A stretch of DNA of 19,392 nt, taken from NCBI GenBank assembly GCA_026770585.1, contig MU646812.1, positions 105,739-125,130 on the forward strand, read 5' to 3'. Made by a program: the position numbers and the translations under genes. The notes beneath the pieces are model-generated. The model ran no database searches, was not told where the DNA came from, and saw nothing but the letters and a program-made list of their open reading frames with translations. Source of the DNA: Baffinella frigidus (taxonomy: Eukaryota; Cryptophyceae; Cryptomonadales; Baffinellaceae). Below are positions 13,886-16,270 of the stretch, piece after piece; within the stretch, counting starts at the first letter, position 1; each line of letters starts with the position of its first letter.

Positions 13886-15267
13886 CCTCATAACCTGTGG
13901 GCATTAATGACAGGTGCGCAAGCTTCGGCGGGCAGTTCTGGGAGGGGTACAGAGAGCTGATCCCGAAGGACGAAGGCTTCGAGACCCGCGCAGTCCTCTA
14001 CGAGCTCTACCACAAGGTTCCTCCACCGTTACCTTAAGTTGACGGAGGTTCCACTTTTGCTTTGAGACGTCCCAATCTCGCCCTTTGTCTCGGTGGGCAG
14101 CGCTCTTCACGGCAGTCGAGGAGCAAGAGGAAGCCCTCCACACAGCGGACTACGAAGGGATTTCTTGAATAACCATTAAGTGGATGATCCATAGGACCCT
14201 ACGGTAGGACATCCGTAGGGACATAGGGTTGTTCCAACGGATAGGATGAAGGGTTCGAGACCCGCGCGGTGCTCTACGAGCTCTACCACGAGGTTCCGCC
14301 CTCCACACAGCGGACTACCGTGTGTGGCTGCAGGGTTGTGGTGCGTCAGGGGCTGGAGAACACGCTTGAGAAGAGAGAGAGAGTTCTTTATTGGCGATCA
14401 ACTGGTCCGGATCCACTTCATCATGGCTCAGATGATCTTAGTGGACCGGCCTCGCGCCATGGGAGTTTGAATTCCCTTTTCCAGGTAGCCTTATATCTAC
14501 CTTCCTGGCGCTTGAGAAGAGACCTCGGAGTGCGAGGGGCGAGACTGCCTTGTAAGACAAGGACATTTTTTGGCGCCAAAAAAAAGGCAGCCGCTGAACG
14601 GCAAGCTCCTACTGGGACCCCACACCCTAATCTCTAAACCCTCAACCCTAAACCCTAAACCCTAAACCCTAAACCCTAAACCCCAAACCTCAAACACTAA
14701 ACCTTGAACCCCTAAACCCTAAACCCTAAATCCTAAACCCTGAAACGCAGCTGAACCACCTTTACCTGTTCGGTGGCGGGTACCTCTCCGACGAGGAGGA
14801 GGGGGGCTCAGGGTCAGTGTATGGGTGGGTGGGTGTGGGTGTGGGGGGGTGATTTTTGTGAGGTAACTCTCTCTCCCTCTTCAAACTCTGAACTCTAAAC
14901 TCTAAACTCTAAAATGTATGCCCCAAACCCTCAACCCTGAAATGCAGCCTCACCACCTTTACCTGTTCGGTGGTGGGTATCTCTCCGAGGAGGAGGAGGA
15001 GGAGCGCTCAGGGCCTGAGTATGTGTGTGGGTGGGTGGGCGTGGGGGCGTGATTTTTGTGGGGTGCCTCTCTCTCCCCCTCCACCAAACTCTAAACTCTA
15101 AACTCGAAACTCTAAACTTTAAAATCTAAACCCTAAACTCTAAACTCTCATCTTTAAAATCTAAGCCCTTAACTCCAAACCCTGAACCGCAGCTGAACCA
15201 CCATAACCTGTTCGGTGGCGGGTACCTCTCCGACTCCGTCCGGCTCATGGACCGCCTGAACAAGTAG
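3637..15267 (+). CDS. FN3K: Fructosamine-3-kinase (ketosamine kinase), plastid-targeted, 14 exons
   Basis: The enzyme phosphorylates ketosamines on glycated proteins or small molecules at O3', so the sugar then leaves spontaneously. Exons: 3637-3785, 3988-4024, 4165-4242, 4754-4824, 5175-5217, 6289-6355, 7540-7610, 9093-9178, 9843-9873, 10124-10216, 11346-11394, 12509-12584, 13914-14016, 15193-15267. The sum is 1029 nt, 342 residues plus stop, with all phases agreeing. Residues 1-24 are a signal peptide and about 25-50 a plastid transit stretch. The kinase core carries GGSGWAS (75-81), FVK with Lys96, HGDLWSGN (249-256, catalytic Asp251) and FDPA (Asp268, metal binding). The core of about 290 residues is normal for the family. 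All 13 introns are GT-AG. Exons 1 and 2 are the least certain because targeting regions are not conserved. Function is inferred from motifs, plastid location from the leader. Confidence 0.9.
3988..4024 (+). CDS. FN3K: FN3K exon 2 (N-terminal helix)
   Basis: GTCGCAG precedes the exon and ATG|GTGTCC ends it. It encodes VKAARVASGLAM, a short amphipathic segment of the kind that precedes the HEIS..GG loop in this family. Its phases (2 in, 0 out) fit exons 1 and 3 exactly, which is the main support, since 12 residues are too few to recognise alone. Confidence 0.6.
4165..4242 (+). CDS. FN3K: FN3K exon 3 (Gly-rich nucleotide loop)
   Basis: Between AATGCAG| and GCC|GTGAGA, 26 codons encode GHEISTFDNMGGSGWASMFH and the start of the next strand. 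GGSGWAS is the family's Gly-rich loop. The Arabidopsis enzyme has a redox-active Cys in this loop; here there is none. Confidence 0.9.
4243..4753 (+). other. Intron 3, containing an extra exon 4 copy
   Basis: The intron holds a G-run pair at 4346-4398 with TGAAATTTC-type flanks, a family terminus (GGGACAGAGCTA near 4426-4437, following CCCAAATTGAACT) and the exon 4 copy described separately. I see no other gene. Confidence 0.8.
4597..4676 (+). pseudogene. Exon 4a: second copy of FN3K exon 4, possibly a mutually exclusive exon
   Basis: This copy encodes GYFVKTARQPADKMFQGEA and resembles exon 4 (4754-4824) nearly base for base up to GGCGAGGCGC, then diverges. A T-rich tract and GAGAAG| precede it. 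The exon 4 donor is lost, but TTT|GTACCG at 4677 would end it in phase 2, the phase needed for exon 5. Using it instead of exon 4 therefore keeps frame, and including both breaks it. It could be a live alternative exon or a decaying copy. Confidence 0.6.
4754..4824 (+). CDS. FN3K: FN3K exon 4 (ATP-binding Lys)
   Basis: GAGCAG| precedes DGPGFFVKTAGQPADKMFK and GEAL; the donor is TTGG|GTAAAA in phase 2. Lys96 of FFVK is the family's nucleotide-binding lysine, and MFKGEALG matches the following helix with its conserved Glu. Chosen over exon 4a because it has a standard donor and continues naturally as GEALGLQAM across the junction. Confidence 0.85.
4825..5174 (+). other. Intron 4, made of degenerate telomere-like repeats
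   Basis: After GTAAAATCTACT, about 335 of 350 nt are CCCTGAA, CCCTCAA, CCCTGCA and CCCTAAA units, becoming cleaner CCCTAAA near the 3' end. It closes with CCCCTACACCAG|. There is no other content. Confidence 0.9.
4838..5173 (+). repeat. Interstitial telomere-like array 1
   Basis: Degenerate 6-8 nt units of the CCCTAAA type, C-rich strand on the plus strand. CCCTAAACCCTAAA is clean only around 5108-5150. It is bounded by real exons on both sides, so it is not a chromosome end. Confidence 0.9.
5175..5217 (+). CDS. FN3K: FN3K exon 5
   Basis: CACCAG| then G completes the codon from exon 4, followed by LQAMYHAGAVRIPK; the donor is AAG|GTCTAG. The family has a matching helix and strand (GL..m...g.vrvP) here. 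At 43 nt it is one of the smallest exons. Confidence 0.88.
5225..5515 (+). repeat. Direct repeat pair in intron 5
   Basis: TTGCCTCAGTTTTATTACG at 5225 and CTGCCTGAGTTTTATTCTGG at 5427 start two related blocks. Both end in GAGGAATAGAAAGCC (5289 and 5500). The first starts within a few bases of the intron 5 donor. Confidence 0.75.
5636..5764 (+). repeat. Dispersed repeat family A, copy 2
   Basis: Matches 1131-1262 along its whole length: CGGGTTGACTGTC, TCTCAAGTTG, ACAAATCCGTGAACTT, GGAGCGGGGAAG, GAGCCCGAAGAGACTGAG, ACAGAGCTAG. Confidence 0.8.
5897..5938. repeat. Perfect 42-bp palindrome without spacer
   Basis: TTGGTCACGTAGCCCGCGGA meets its exact reverse complement at a central GATATC. The arms contain the CACGTGAC-like half site TCACGT. 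Such a structure can extrude a cruciform or, in RNA, form a 21-bp stem. Confidence 0.92.
6211..6238 (+). repeat. Decayed copy of the exon 6 acceptor region
   Basis: ATCGCTGTCCGTGTGTGGTG at 6211 matches CATCGCTGCCCCTTTGTGTG just before the true acceptor at 6288. The expected GCAG|GTG reads GCGGTT, so it cannot act as a splice site. Confidence 0.55.
6289..6355 (+). CDS. FN3K: FN3K exon 6 (hinge strand)
   Basis: GTGCAG| then VYGCEDDGKGGS and YIIMEYLSLG, with donor GGCG|GTGAGC in phase 1. YIIMEYLSLGG is the strand and hinge that contacts the nucleotide in this kinase fold. Confidence 0.93.
6356..6393 (+). repeat. Intron 6 start with a truncated copy of the same MITE
   Basis: 38 nt identical to 6666-6703, including the MITE left end from CTAGCTCTG. 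After TTTGGTC at 6393 the element breaks off into unrelated sequence, so this copy has lost its right end. Confidence 0.8.
6430..6502. repeat. 21-bp tandem repeat, about 3.5 copies
   Basis: GTGTGTGTAAGACACAGTGC and variants repeat with period 21. Each unit is itself a GTGT/ACAC near-palindrome. There are no spacers, so this is not a CRISPR array. It runs straight into the exon 6 copy at 6505. Confidence 0.8.
6505..6553 (+). pseudogene. Copy of the exon 6 3' part with donor
   Basis: 49 nt identical to 6319-6367: GSYIIMEYLSLGG codons plus the intron 6 start GTGAGCGCTTCC. The 5' part and acceptor of exon 6 are absent. It lies downstream of the parent exon, inside intron 6. Confidence 0.92.
6628..6665 (+). 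pseudogene. Exon 7 5' copy joined to the intron 6 donor (copy a)
   Basis: CACACAG| is followed by exon 7-like codons (KDQKEFG) and then, after ATTGAGAGGATC, by GTGAGCGCTTCC, the start of intron 6. Both splice signals look usable, giving a 38-nt cassette that would shift the frame. From 6666 to 6703 the sequence is identical to 6356-6393. Confidence 0.75.
6677..6807. mobile_element. 131-bp MITE with CTAGCTCTGTC inverted ends and 5-bp target duplication
   Basis: CTAGCTCTGTCCCAGTTCAA at the left pairs with the right end TTTAGTGGGACAGAGCTAG. GCTTC flanks both sides (6672-6676 and 6808-6812). The unoccupied version, GAGCGCTTCTGCAG, is at 7221-7234 with a single GCTTC. No protein is encoded. Confidence 0.88.
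6896..7057. mobile_element. MITE family B, copy 1 (162 bp)
   Basis: The terminal inverted repeats begin CCACACAGCGG and extend about 28 nt through GAAGGGATTTTCG. The interior has CCCTACGGTAGGCAAT, CCGTAGGGACATAGGGGG and a CGGGCTCTCAGAGCCCG hairpin. Flanks ATGGAGCAA and CTTACGGCC match the unoccupied ATGGCGCAACTTACGGG at 7335-7351. Confidence 0.9.
7082..7107 (+). pseudogene. Exon 7 5' copy (copy b)
   Basis: ATGAAACACAG| precedes GGACGAAGGACCAGAAGAAG and TTTTGG, after which identity to exon 7 ends. It carries an extra T and no donor. Confidence 0.8.
7187..7218 (+). pseudogene. Chimeric cassette: exon 7 5' end joined to exon 6 donor (copy c)
   Basis: ACACAG| opens exon 7 sequence as far as GGGCGGGCG, which is followed directly by GTGAGCGCTTC, the intron 6 start. 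The junction lies in GGCG, which occurs at the same place in both parents. With acceptor and donor both intact, the 32-nt piece could be spliced in and would shift the frame. Confidence 0.82.
7368..7402 (+). pseudogene. Exon 7 5' copy joined to the GCGCTTCTGCAG tract (copy d)
   Basis: The sequence is identical to exon 7 from GGACGAAGG to GGGCGGGCGATGG, then passes into GCGCTTCTGCAGCTAGG. Compared with copy c, the GT of the donor is gone, so this copy cannot act as an internal exon. Confidence 0.82.
7540..7610 (+). CDS. FN3K: FN3K exon 7
   Basis: ACACAG| then TKDQKEFGRAMAQMHLAEP and LHDE; the donor is GAG|GTACAA. The family has G..lA.mHla here. This is the only exon 7 copy that is complete on both sides, and its phases (1 in, 0 out) fit exons 6 and 8. 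Confidence 0.93.
7688..7718 (+). pseudogene. Exon 7 3' end copy 1
   Basis: TCTTCACGAAGAG|GTGCGCC matches the exon 7 end CTCTTCACGACGAG|GTACAA with its donor. Only about 13 exon bases are kept. Confidence 0.55.
7803..7842 (+). pseudogene. Exon 7 3' part with donor, copy 2
   Basis: TGATGCATCTAGCGGAGCCT and CTTCACGAAGAG|GTGCGCCACC encode MHLAEPLHEE in the exon 7 frame. Changes from exon 7 are few and partly synonymous. The 5' half and acceptor are missing. Confidence 0.85.
8164..8183. repeat. Perfect 20-bp palindrome
   Basis: GGGCTGAGAGCTCTCAGCCC, centred on GAGCTC, inside a locally repetitive AGACCCT/GGGCGG tract. Confidence 0.85.
8219..8504 (+). repeat. Direct repeat pair CGCCGCCTCGCGGCAG
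   Basis: AGTGCGCTTTTCGCCGCC through GCGCC at 8229-8270 matches 8464-8504 with a few substitutions. Each contains the hairpin-forming CCGCCTCGCGGCAG. Confidence 0.8.
8269..8352 (+). pseudogene. Exon 8 acceptor region fused to the exon 7 3' end
   Basis: The intron 7 tail GAATGCTACGAAACCACGG and CGCAG| (also present before the exon 8 copy at 8919) is followed at once by GAGCTCAAGCTCTAGCGGAG and CTTCTTCGCGAAGAG|GTGCG. That second part is a diverged exon 7 3' end (LAELLREE) with donor. It is the reverse-order junction expected from tandem duplication of intron 7. Confidence 0.75.
8581..8605. repeat. 12-bp stem inverted repeat
   Basis: AAAACGCTCAGA, one base, then TCTGAGCGTTTT. This is a perfect hairpin in intron 7 that would form in the pre-mRNA. 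Confidence 0.88.
8868..8960 (+). pseudogene. Exon 8 5' copy with acceptor
   Basis: CACGGCGCAG| at 8918 opens AKGGKFVFPVPNTI, matching AKAGKFGFPVPNTI of exon 8, and stops at CACAATC. Two residues differ, including Gly to Val. The preceding 50 nt repeat 8269-8318. It has the acceptor and 5' part only and lies upstream of its parent. Confidence 0.88.
8975..9065 (+). repeat. Repeat shared with 13152-13207
   Basis: CTTCTTCTTATGCATTACTC, CGCCTGAGATGAGTG and GATCCAAAAGTCTG correspond to CTTCTTATTCTTTACTC, AGCCTGAAGTTGAGTG and GGTCCAACAGTCTATG in intron 12. GATCCAAAAGT is repeated three times here. Confidence 0.65.
9093..9178 (+). CDS. FN3K: FN3K exon 8 (GKFGFPVPNTIGG)
   Basis: GGCGCAG| then AKAGKFGFPVPNTIGGTPQP and NVWDDNWV, with donor CG|GTGAGC in phase 2. 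This is one of the family's most recognisable blocks (fGF...N.iGgtpQ.N.w...W). The complete motif separates it from the broken copy at 8919. Confidence 0.95.
9411..9517. mobile_element. Foldback element with TACCCTAACACATACC arms
   Basis: CAGTCCACCTACCCTAATAC near 9415 and TAACACATACCTACCC near 9441 pair imperfectly with GGTATGTGTTAGGGTAGGTC and CACTG ending near 9516. It has no coding content. Confidence 0.6.
9660..9790 (+). repeat. Segment inverted relative to 14394-14512
   Basis: GGAAGGTAGATCTCAGGCTA, CCATGGCGCCAGGACGGTCC and GTGAAGTGGATCCGG appear as reverse complements in intron 13 (GGATCCACTTCATC, GGACCGGCCTCGCGCCATGG, TATATCTACCTTCC). The two could pair in the pre-mRNA across exons 9-13. 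Confidence 0.75.
9843..9873 (+). CDS. FN3K: FN3K exon 9 (31-nt micro-exon)
   Basis: GGCAG| then G completes Arg201, followed by FFREQRIGHQ; the donor is CAG|GTCACA. W..FF.eqRl.hq is the family pattern after the exon 8 block. At 31 nt it is the smallest exon. Confidence 0.9.
9874..10123 (+). other. Intron 9, almost wholly CCCTAAA repeats
   Basis: GTCACATTCC leads directly into about 235 nt of CCCTAAA units and ends CCCTAAACCATCAG|. No other sequence is present, so the splice-site ends aside, the intron is a telomere-like array. Confidence 0.92.
9883..10118 (+). repeat. Interstitial telomere-like array 2
   Basis: More regular than array 1: runs of AAACCCTAAACCCTAAA with variants CCCTGAA, CCCAAAA and a CCCGAAA block at 10073-10102. 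Confidence 0.95.
10124..10216 (+). CDS. FN3K: FN3K exon 10
   Basis: ATCAG| then VKLAGDGQLDRLWASV and CDKTDGLNSLFTGIT; the donor is ACG|GTCTCT. This is the family's variable helical linker between the N-lobe-side helices and the catalytic loop (q..la....l..l...l..lf.g). It is 31 codons, phase 0 at both ends. Confidence 0.85.
10487..10690 (+). pseudogene. Exon 11 5' copy with acceptor, split by an inserted element
   Basis: CACTGCAG|GCAAAGCCTTTGATC (10480-10503) and TTGCACGGGGACCTCTGGTG (10672-10691) together match the exon 11 start GCAG|GTGAAGCCGTCGATC TTGCACGGGGACCTCTGG. The element at 10504-10667 separates them, with GATC on both sides. The copy lacks the exon 11 3' end and donor. Confidence 0.8.
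10504..10667. mobile_element. 164-bp MITE inserted in the exon 11 copy, GATC target duplication
   Basis: The ends TCATCCCGCCAGGCATT and AATGCCTGATGGGATGA are inverted repeats with two mismatches. GATC lies at 10500-10503 and 10668-10671. The interior has GGAGTTCCCCG/CGGGGAACTC and the CCACGTCCAGGCCTGGACGTG palindrome. No protein is encoded. Confidence 0.82.
10697..10769 (+). mobile_element. Half element of family C
   Basis: CTGGGCATAGGCCTACTGTA, GGGCCCTAGTGGGGGGCAG, TTTCTGATGAGCGAGG and TACCCCTGTA match the interior and right end of the family C element at 18253-18391. The left terminal repeat is absent. Confidence 0.7.
10900..11075 (+). repeat. Dispersed repeat J, copy 1
   Basis: CCACACGAGAACGCTAGAGG, GGCCTATTTAAAACCGA, GACTCTGCGAAAATTGCACA, GTCAGGAGGTTAC and CCTGGTACAGATATTTACAA are in the same order at 16996-17151. 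It shows no coding potential. Confidence 0.8.
11141..11302. mobile_element. MITE family B, copy 2 (162 bp)
   Basis: It has the same length and ends as 6896-7057: CCACACAGCGGACTTCCAAG at the left and CCCTTCGTAGCCCGCTGTGTGG at the right, with GCCCTACGGTAGGCAATGCC inside. The flanks ACGA and AATC show no target duplication. Confidence 0.9.
11346..11394 (+). CDS. FN3K: FN3K exon 11 (catalytic loop)
   Basis: AATGCAG| then VKPSILHGDLWSGNVA; the donor is GCTG|GTCCGC in phase 1. LHGDLWSGN is the family signature: Asp251 is the catalytic base and Asn256 the metal ligand by homology to aminoglycoside and choline kinases. Confidence 0.95.
11400..11507 (+). repeat. Intron 11 start, inverted at 12889-12988
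   Basis: CCGACCCTCCTGCACTCTGC, ACATGTGAACACTAAGATTG, GTGTACGTTCTTCACAAG and TGTCAGCGAGCCAGTC reappear as reverse complements in intron 12 and, in part, in direct orientation at 12355-12405. The inverted pair encloses exon 12. Confidence 0.82.
11512..11690 (+). pseudogene. Two exon 11 3' copies with following intron sequence
   Basis: ACCTCTGGTCCAGGAACGTT with GCTG|GTGCCCACC (11514-11547), and GGACCTCTGGTCCGGCAACG with ACGCCCGACC (11635-11665), match the exon 11 end. Both continue into copies of the intron 11 start (CGACCCTCCTG, CTGCACATGTGAA, or GCATGTGAATATTGA). The first keeps a GT donor, the second does not. A fainter piece (TCTGTCCGGCAACG) is at 11734. Confidence 0.8.
11760..12157. mobile_element. 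398-bp nested foldback element
   Basis: Inner arms 11827-11931 and 11945-12049 (105 nt each) are reverse complements with about one mismatch around a 13-nt loop. Outer arms 11760-11820 and 12096-12156 also pair. Both sets begin GTAGAGCGTTT..GGTAATTG and contain GTTGTCCGTTTTGGAC, so the outer arm looks like a duplicate of the inner arm end. No protein is encoded; foldback-type or snapback origin is inferred. Confidence 0.9.
12509..12584 (+). CDS. FN3K: FN3K exon 12 (metal-binding Asp)
   Basis: GCGCGCAG| then SGGKPTIFDPASYYGHH and EAEWGMS, with donor TG|GTCTGC in phase 2. FDPA..YGH.E.e.gMsW is diagnostic; Asp268 binds Mg2+ by homology. Confidence 0.95.
12889..12988 (-). repeat. Inverted partner of 11400-11507
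   Basis: GACTGGCTTCCTGACACC, ACTTGTGAAGAACGTACACG, CACAAAACAATCTTAGTG and TTCACATGTGCAG are the reverse complement of the intron 11 start, with few mismatches. Confidence 0.82.
13061..13128 (+). repeat. Short tandem repeat GGTGTGGGGTCCCAGGGRGA
   Basis: Two units, each ending GAGCAGACCAG, with an internal GGTGTGG doubling in the second. It is directly followed by GCGACGCCGCAGTCGC, a small hairpin. Confidence 0.8.
13684..13760 (+). pseudogene. Exon 13 5' copies with acceptor
   Basis: GGTGTGCAAGCTCATAACC at 13685 and ATAACCTGTGGGTATTGATG with ACAG|GTGTGCGTTCTGGGAGGG at 13698-13740 match the true acceptor region (CATAACCTGTGGGCATTAAT, GACAG|GTGCGCAAGC). The second copy has lost the middle of the exon, joining GTGCG to TTCTGGGAGGG. 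No donor follows. Confidence 0.78.
13791..13881. repeat. CT microsatellite, 91 nt
   Basis: (CT)n with interruptions TATC and CGCTCGCTCG. It lies about 30 nt before the exon 13 acceptor, so in RNA it forms a very long polypyrimidine tract next to TTAATGACAG|. Confidence 0.95.
13914..14016 (+). CDS. FN3K: FN3K exon 13
   Basis: GACAG| then G completes Trp284, followed by CASFGGQFWEGYRELIP, KDEGFETRAVLYELYHK; the donor is AAG|GTTCCT. F...Y....P...gf..R..lY.LYH is the family's C-lobe block. Confidence 0.93.
14138..14243 (+). mobile_element. MITE family B, copy 3, right end lost
   Basis: CCACACAGCGGACTACGAAG, GGATTTCTTGAATAACC, ACCCTACGGTAGGACATCC and GTAGGGACATAGG match the left two thirds of family B. 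At ACGGATAGGATGAAGGG it passes directly into exon 13 sequence. Confidence 0.85.
14246..14298 (+). pseudogene. Exon 13 3' copy with donor
   Basis: GAAGGGTTCGAGACCCGCGC, GGTGCTCTACGAGC and TCTACCACGAG|GTTCCGCC encode KGFETRAVLYELYHE. Most changes from exon 13 are at third positions. It lies downstream of exon 13 and lacks an acceptor. Confidence 0.9.
14303..14327. mobile_element. 25-nt family B remnant
   Basis: CCACACAGCGGACTA is joined to CCGTGTGTGG: two family B ends with the interior deleted. Confidence 0.6.
14394..14512 (-). repeat. Inverted partner of 9660-9790
   Basis: GGTCCGGATCCACTTCATC, GGACCGGCCTCGCGCCATGG, GAGTTTGAATTCCC and TATCTACCTTCC are the reverse complement of the intron 8 segment. 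Confidence 0.75.
14622..14742 (+). repeat. Telomere-like tract 3, before exon copy 14a
   Basis: AACCCTAAACCCTAAACCC units with variants, ending CCCTGAAACGCAG|, so the tract leads straight into the acceptor of 14a. Confidence 0.93.
14751..14852 (+). pseudogene. Terminal exon copy 14a (possible alternative C-terminus)
   Basis: After ACGCAG|, codons read LNHLYLFGGGYLSDEEEGGS, then a Gly/Val tail from a GTGGGT run, and stop at TGA 14850. The first 13 residues match exon 14 and the phase fits exon 13, so it could end the protein early with a different tail, losing the final helix. Confidence 0.65.
14880..14941 (+). repeat. Telomere-like tract 4, before exon copy 14b
   Basis: AACTCTAAACTCTAAACTC then CCCCAAACCCTCAACCC, closing with TGAAATGCAG|. 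Confidence 0.88.
14948..15052 (+). pseudogene. Terminal exon copy 14b (possible alternative C-terminus)
   Basis: After ATGCAG|, codons read PHHLYLFGGGYLSEEEEEER and a Gly/Val-type tail ending in TGA at the position equivalent to 14a. It shares with 14a the GAG run, the GTGGGTGGG tract and the following GTGATTTTTGTG and CTCTCTCTCCC, so 14a and 14b are tandem duplicates of each other. Confidence 0.65.
15088..15188 (+). repeat. Telomere-like tract 5, before exon 14
   Basis: AACTCTAAACTCGAAACTC, AAATCTAAACCCTAAACTC and CCAAACCCTGAACCGCAG|. It is the most degenerate of the tracts. Confidence 0.85.
15193..15267 (+). CDS. FN3K: FN3K exon 14 (terminal)
   Basis: ACCGCAG| then LNHHNLFGGGYLSD and SVRLMDRLNK, stop TAG at 15265. 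LNH.nlFGg.Y....... plus a short amphipathic helix is the normal family C-terminus. Chosen over 14a and 14b because it alone encodes that last helix. Confidence 0.9.
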   Translation: MNHHNLFGGGYLSDSVRLMDRLNK

Positions 15268-15452
15268 ACATAGGTTTGAGGACCTAGTCGAGGACGAGCC
15301 CGCCTCGGGGCGTTAGGTCGTTCTGCCGCGATCCTCTGTACATGGGGGGCTTGATGTGATCCGAAAGGAAGCATGACCTTTCTACAGAACAAGTTCCGGT
15401 GTCCGCCTATGTTGGGAGCTCGAAGAACCTAAAGGACTGTACTCGGGGTCAG
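15268..15452 (+). other. 3' flank of FN3K; no gene seen
   Basis: It probably holds the 3' untranslated region; I see no AATAAA. Positions 15360-15435 (CGAAAGGAAGCATG, GAACAAGTTCCGGTGTCCG, CCTATGTTGGGAGCT) are inverted relative to 18676-18752. Confidence 0.6.
15360..15435 (-). repeat. Repeat U, inverted copy
   Basis: The reverse complement of 18676-18752 and, in part, 19023-19090. The core is ACAAGTTCCGGTGTCCGCC and TATGTTGGGAGCT. Confidence 0.8.
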
Positions 15453-15497
15453 CCCCTCTCCGACTCCGTCCGGCTCATTGACCGACTCAACAAGTAG
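15453..15497 (+). pseudogene. Exon 14 3' part copy with stop codon
   Basis: GGTCAG| is followed by PLSDSVRLIDRLNK and TAG. It matches the last 14 codons of exon 14 with mostly synonymous changes and lacks the LNH..LFGG start. It lies downstream of the parent. Confidence 0.9.
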
Positions 15498-15499
15498 AT

Positions 15500-15632
15500 C
15501 CACGCAGCGGACTTCGAAGGGATTTTGAATGATCCCTCAGCGATAAGACCTAGGACCCTACGGTAGGCAACCTGTAGGGACATAGGGGGGTTCCTCCGGA
15601 TAAGGTATCGGAAACACGGGCTCTCAGCGTCC
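15500..15632 (+). mobile_element. MITE family B, copy 4, right end lost
   Basis: CCACGCAGCGGACTTCGAAG, GGATTTTGAATGATCC, ACCCTACGGTAGGCAACC and CGGGCTCTCAGCG follow family B until about 15632, where the sequence becomes CATTCAAGTAG. It starts 2 nt after the TAG of the exon 14 tail copy. Confidence 0.85.
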
Positions 15633-15678
15633 GAACATTCAAGTAGATTTGCAGCGAGAGACCTTTCTTATCTTCGTA

Positions 15679-15785
15679 TATACCCCGTAAGTGCCCAGTA
15701 GGCTCATACGCCCTACCGAAGGGCCCTAGGACCTGCCTAGGACCTCTTGGCCGTCACTTTTGACGGCCTGGCCACTTAAGTGATA
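15679..15785. mobile_element. MITE family D, copy 1
   Basis: TATACCCCGTAAGTGCCCAG at the left and GGCCACTTAAGTGATA at the right, with GCCCTACCGAAGGGCC and AGGACCTGCCTAGGACC inside. It belongs with the elements at 16439, 16571 and 18470. Confidence 0.8.
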
Positions 15786-15849
15786 CGTTGTATTTGGTGA
15801 CATATGACTCTGGGTGAGCCAGTGGAAGTGAGGCGGTCACTTCTGGAAA

Positions 15850-15971
15850 TACAGGGGTACCTCGCTCATAAGAAACCGCCTCCCCCTAGGACCCTACAGT
15901 AGGGCTATGCCTAGGGTCCTACGGCGGTCCTAGGGGGGGGGTAGGTTTCTTATGAGCGAGGTACCCCTGTA
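15850..15971. mobile_element. MITE family C, complete copy 1
   Basis: TACAGGGGTACCTCGCTCAT with AAGAAACC pairs with GGTTTCTTATGAGCGAGG and TACCCCTGTA. The inverted repeats are nearly perfect for about 40 nt. Inside is ACCCTACAGTAGGGCTATGC. Confidence 0.9.
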
Positions 15972-16133
15972 GATGTGCCCGCCTGGGCAAGTAGACGGCA
16001 GGCCTTCACTTGAGTAGATGCCGTGTAAGACTAGGACCTAAACGCCACACCACGCGTGGCAACAAGTAGACGTTCGAAGGAAGAGCTTGGCATGTATTAC
16101 ATGTACTACCAACACGGCCGCCATGTATCAAGT

Positions 16134-16206
16134 CAGTCTCCCTCTCTCTCCCCCTCTCTCTCTCACACACACACTCTCTCTCTCACTCTCTCTCTTTCTC
16201 TCTCAT
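16134..16206. repeat. CT/CA microsatellite tract
   Basis: TCTCTCTCCCCCTCTCTC, CACACACAC and more CT repeats. Open frames across it (Ser-Leu runs) are artefacts of the repeat. Confidence 0.92.
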
Positions 16207-16270
16207 CCACGTCTCCCCACTCCGAATCAGCCTCCGTGTTTTTGGTGGCGGGGCGAAACCGAGTCCGAGG

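Larger units (their letters stand above)
12585..13913 (+). other. Intron 12, repeat-filled
   Basis: It contains repeat O (12686-12782 and 13189-13380), the inverted arm 12889-12988, a 37-45 nt tandem (13061-13128), exon 13 5' copies (13684-13760), a doubled TTTTGGTAGTACTWACGGTC (13750-13794) and a CT tract. Long open frames (for example 13067-13627) cross these repeats without any recognisable family. Confidence 0.8.
14017..15192 (+). other. Intron 13, with MITE pieces and two extra terminal exons
   Basis: It holds a truncated family B element, an exon 13 3' copy, a 25-nt family B remnant, the segment inverted to intron 8, telomere-like tracts and the terminal-exon copies 14a and 14b. If 14a or 14b is used, the intron is correspondingly shorter. 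Confidence 0.8.

Noticed and set aside
4838-15188. Telomere-like arrays as chromosome ends
   Set aside because: Each array lies between FN3K exons in collinear order and coding sequence continues on both sides.
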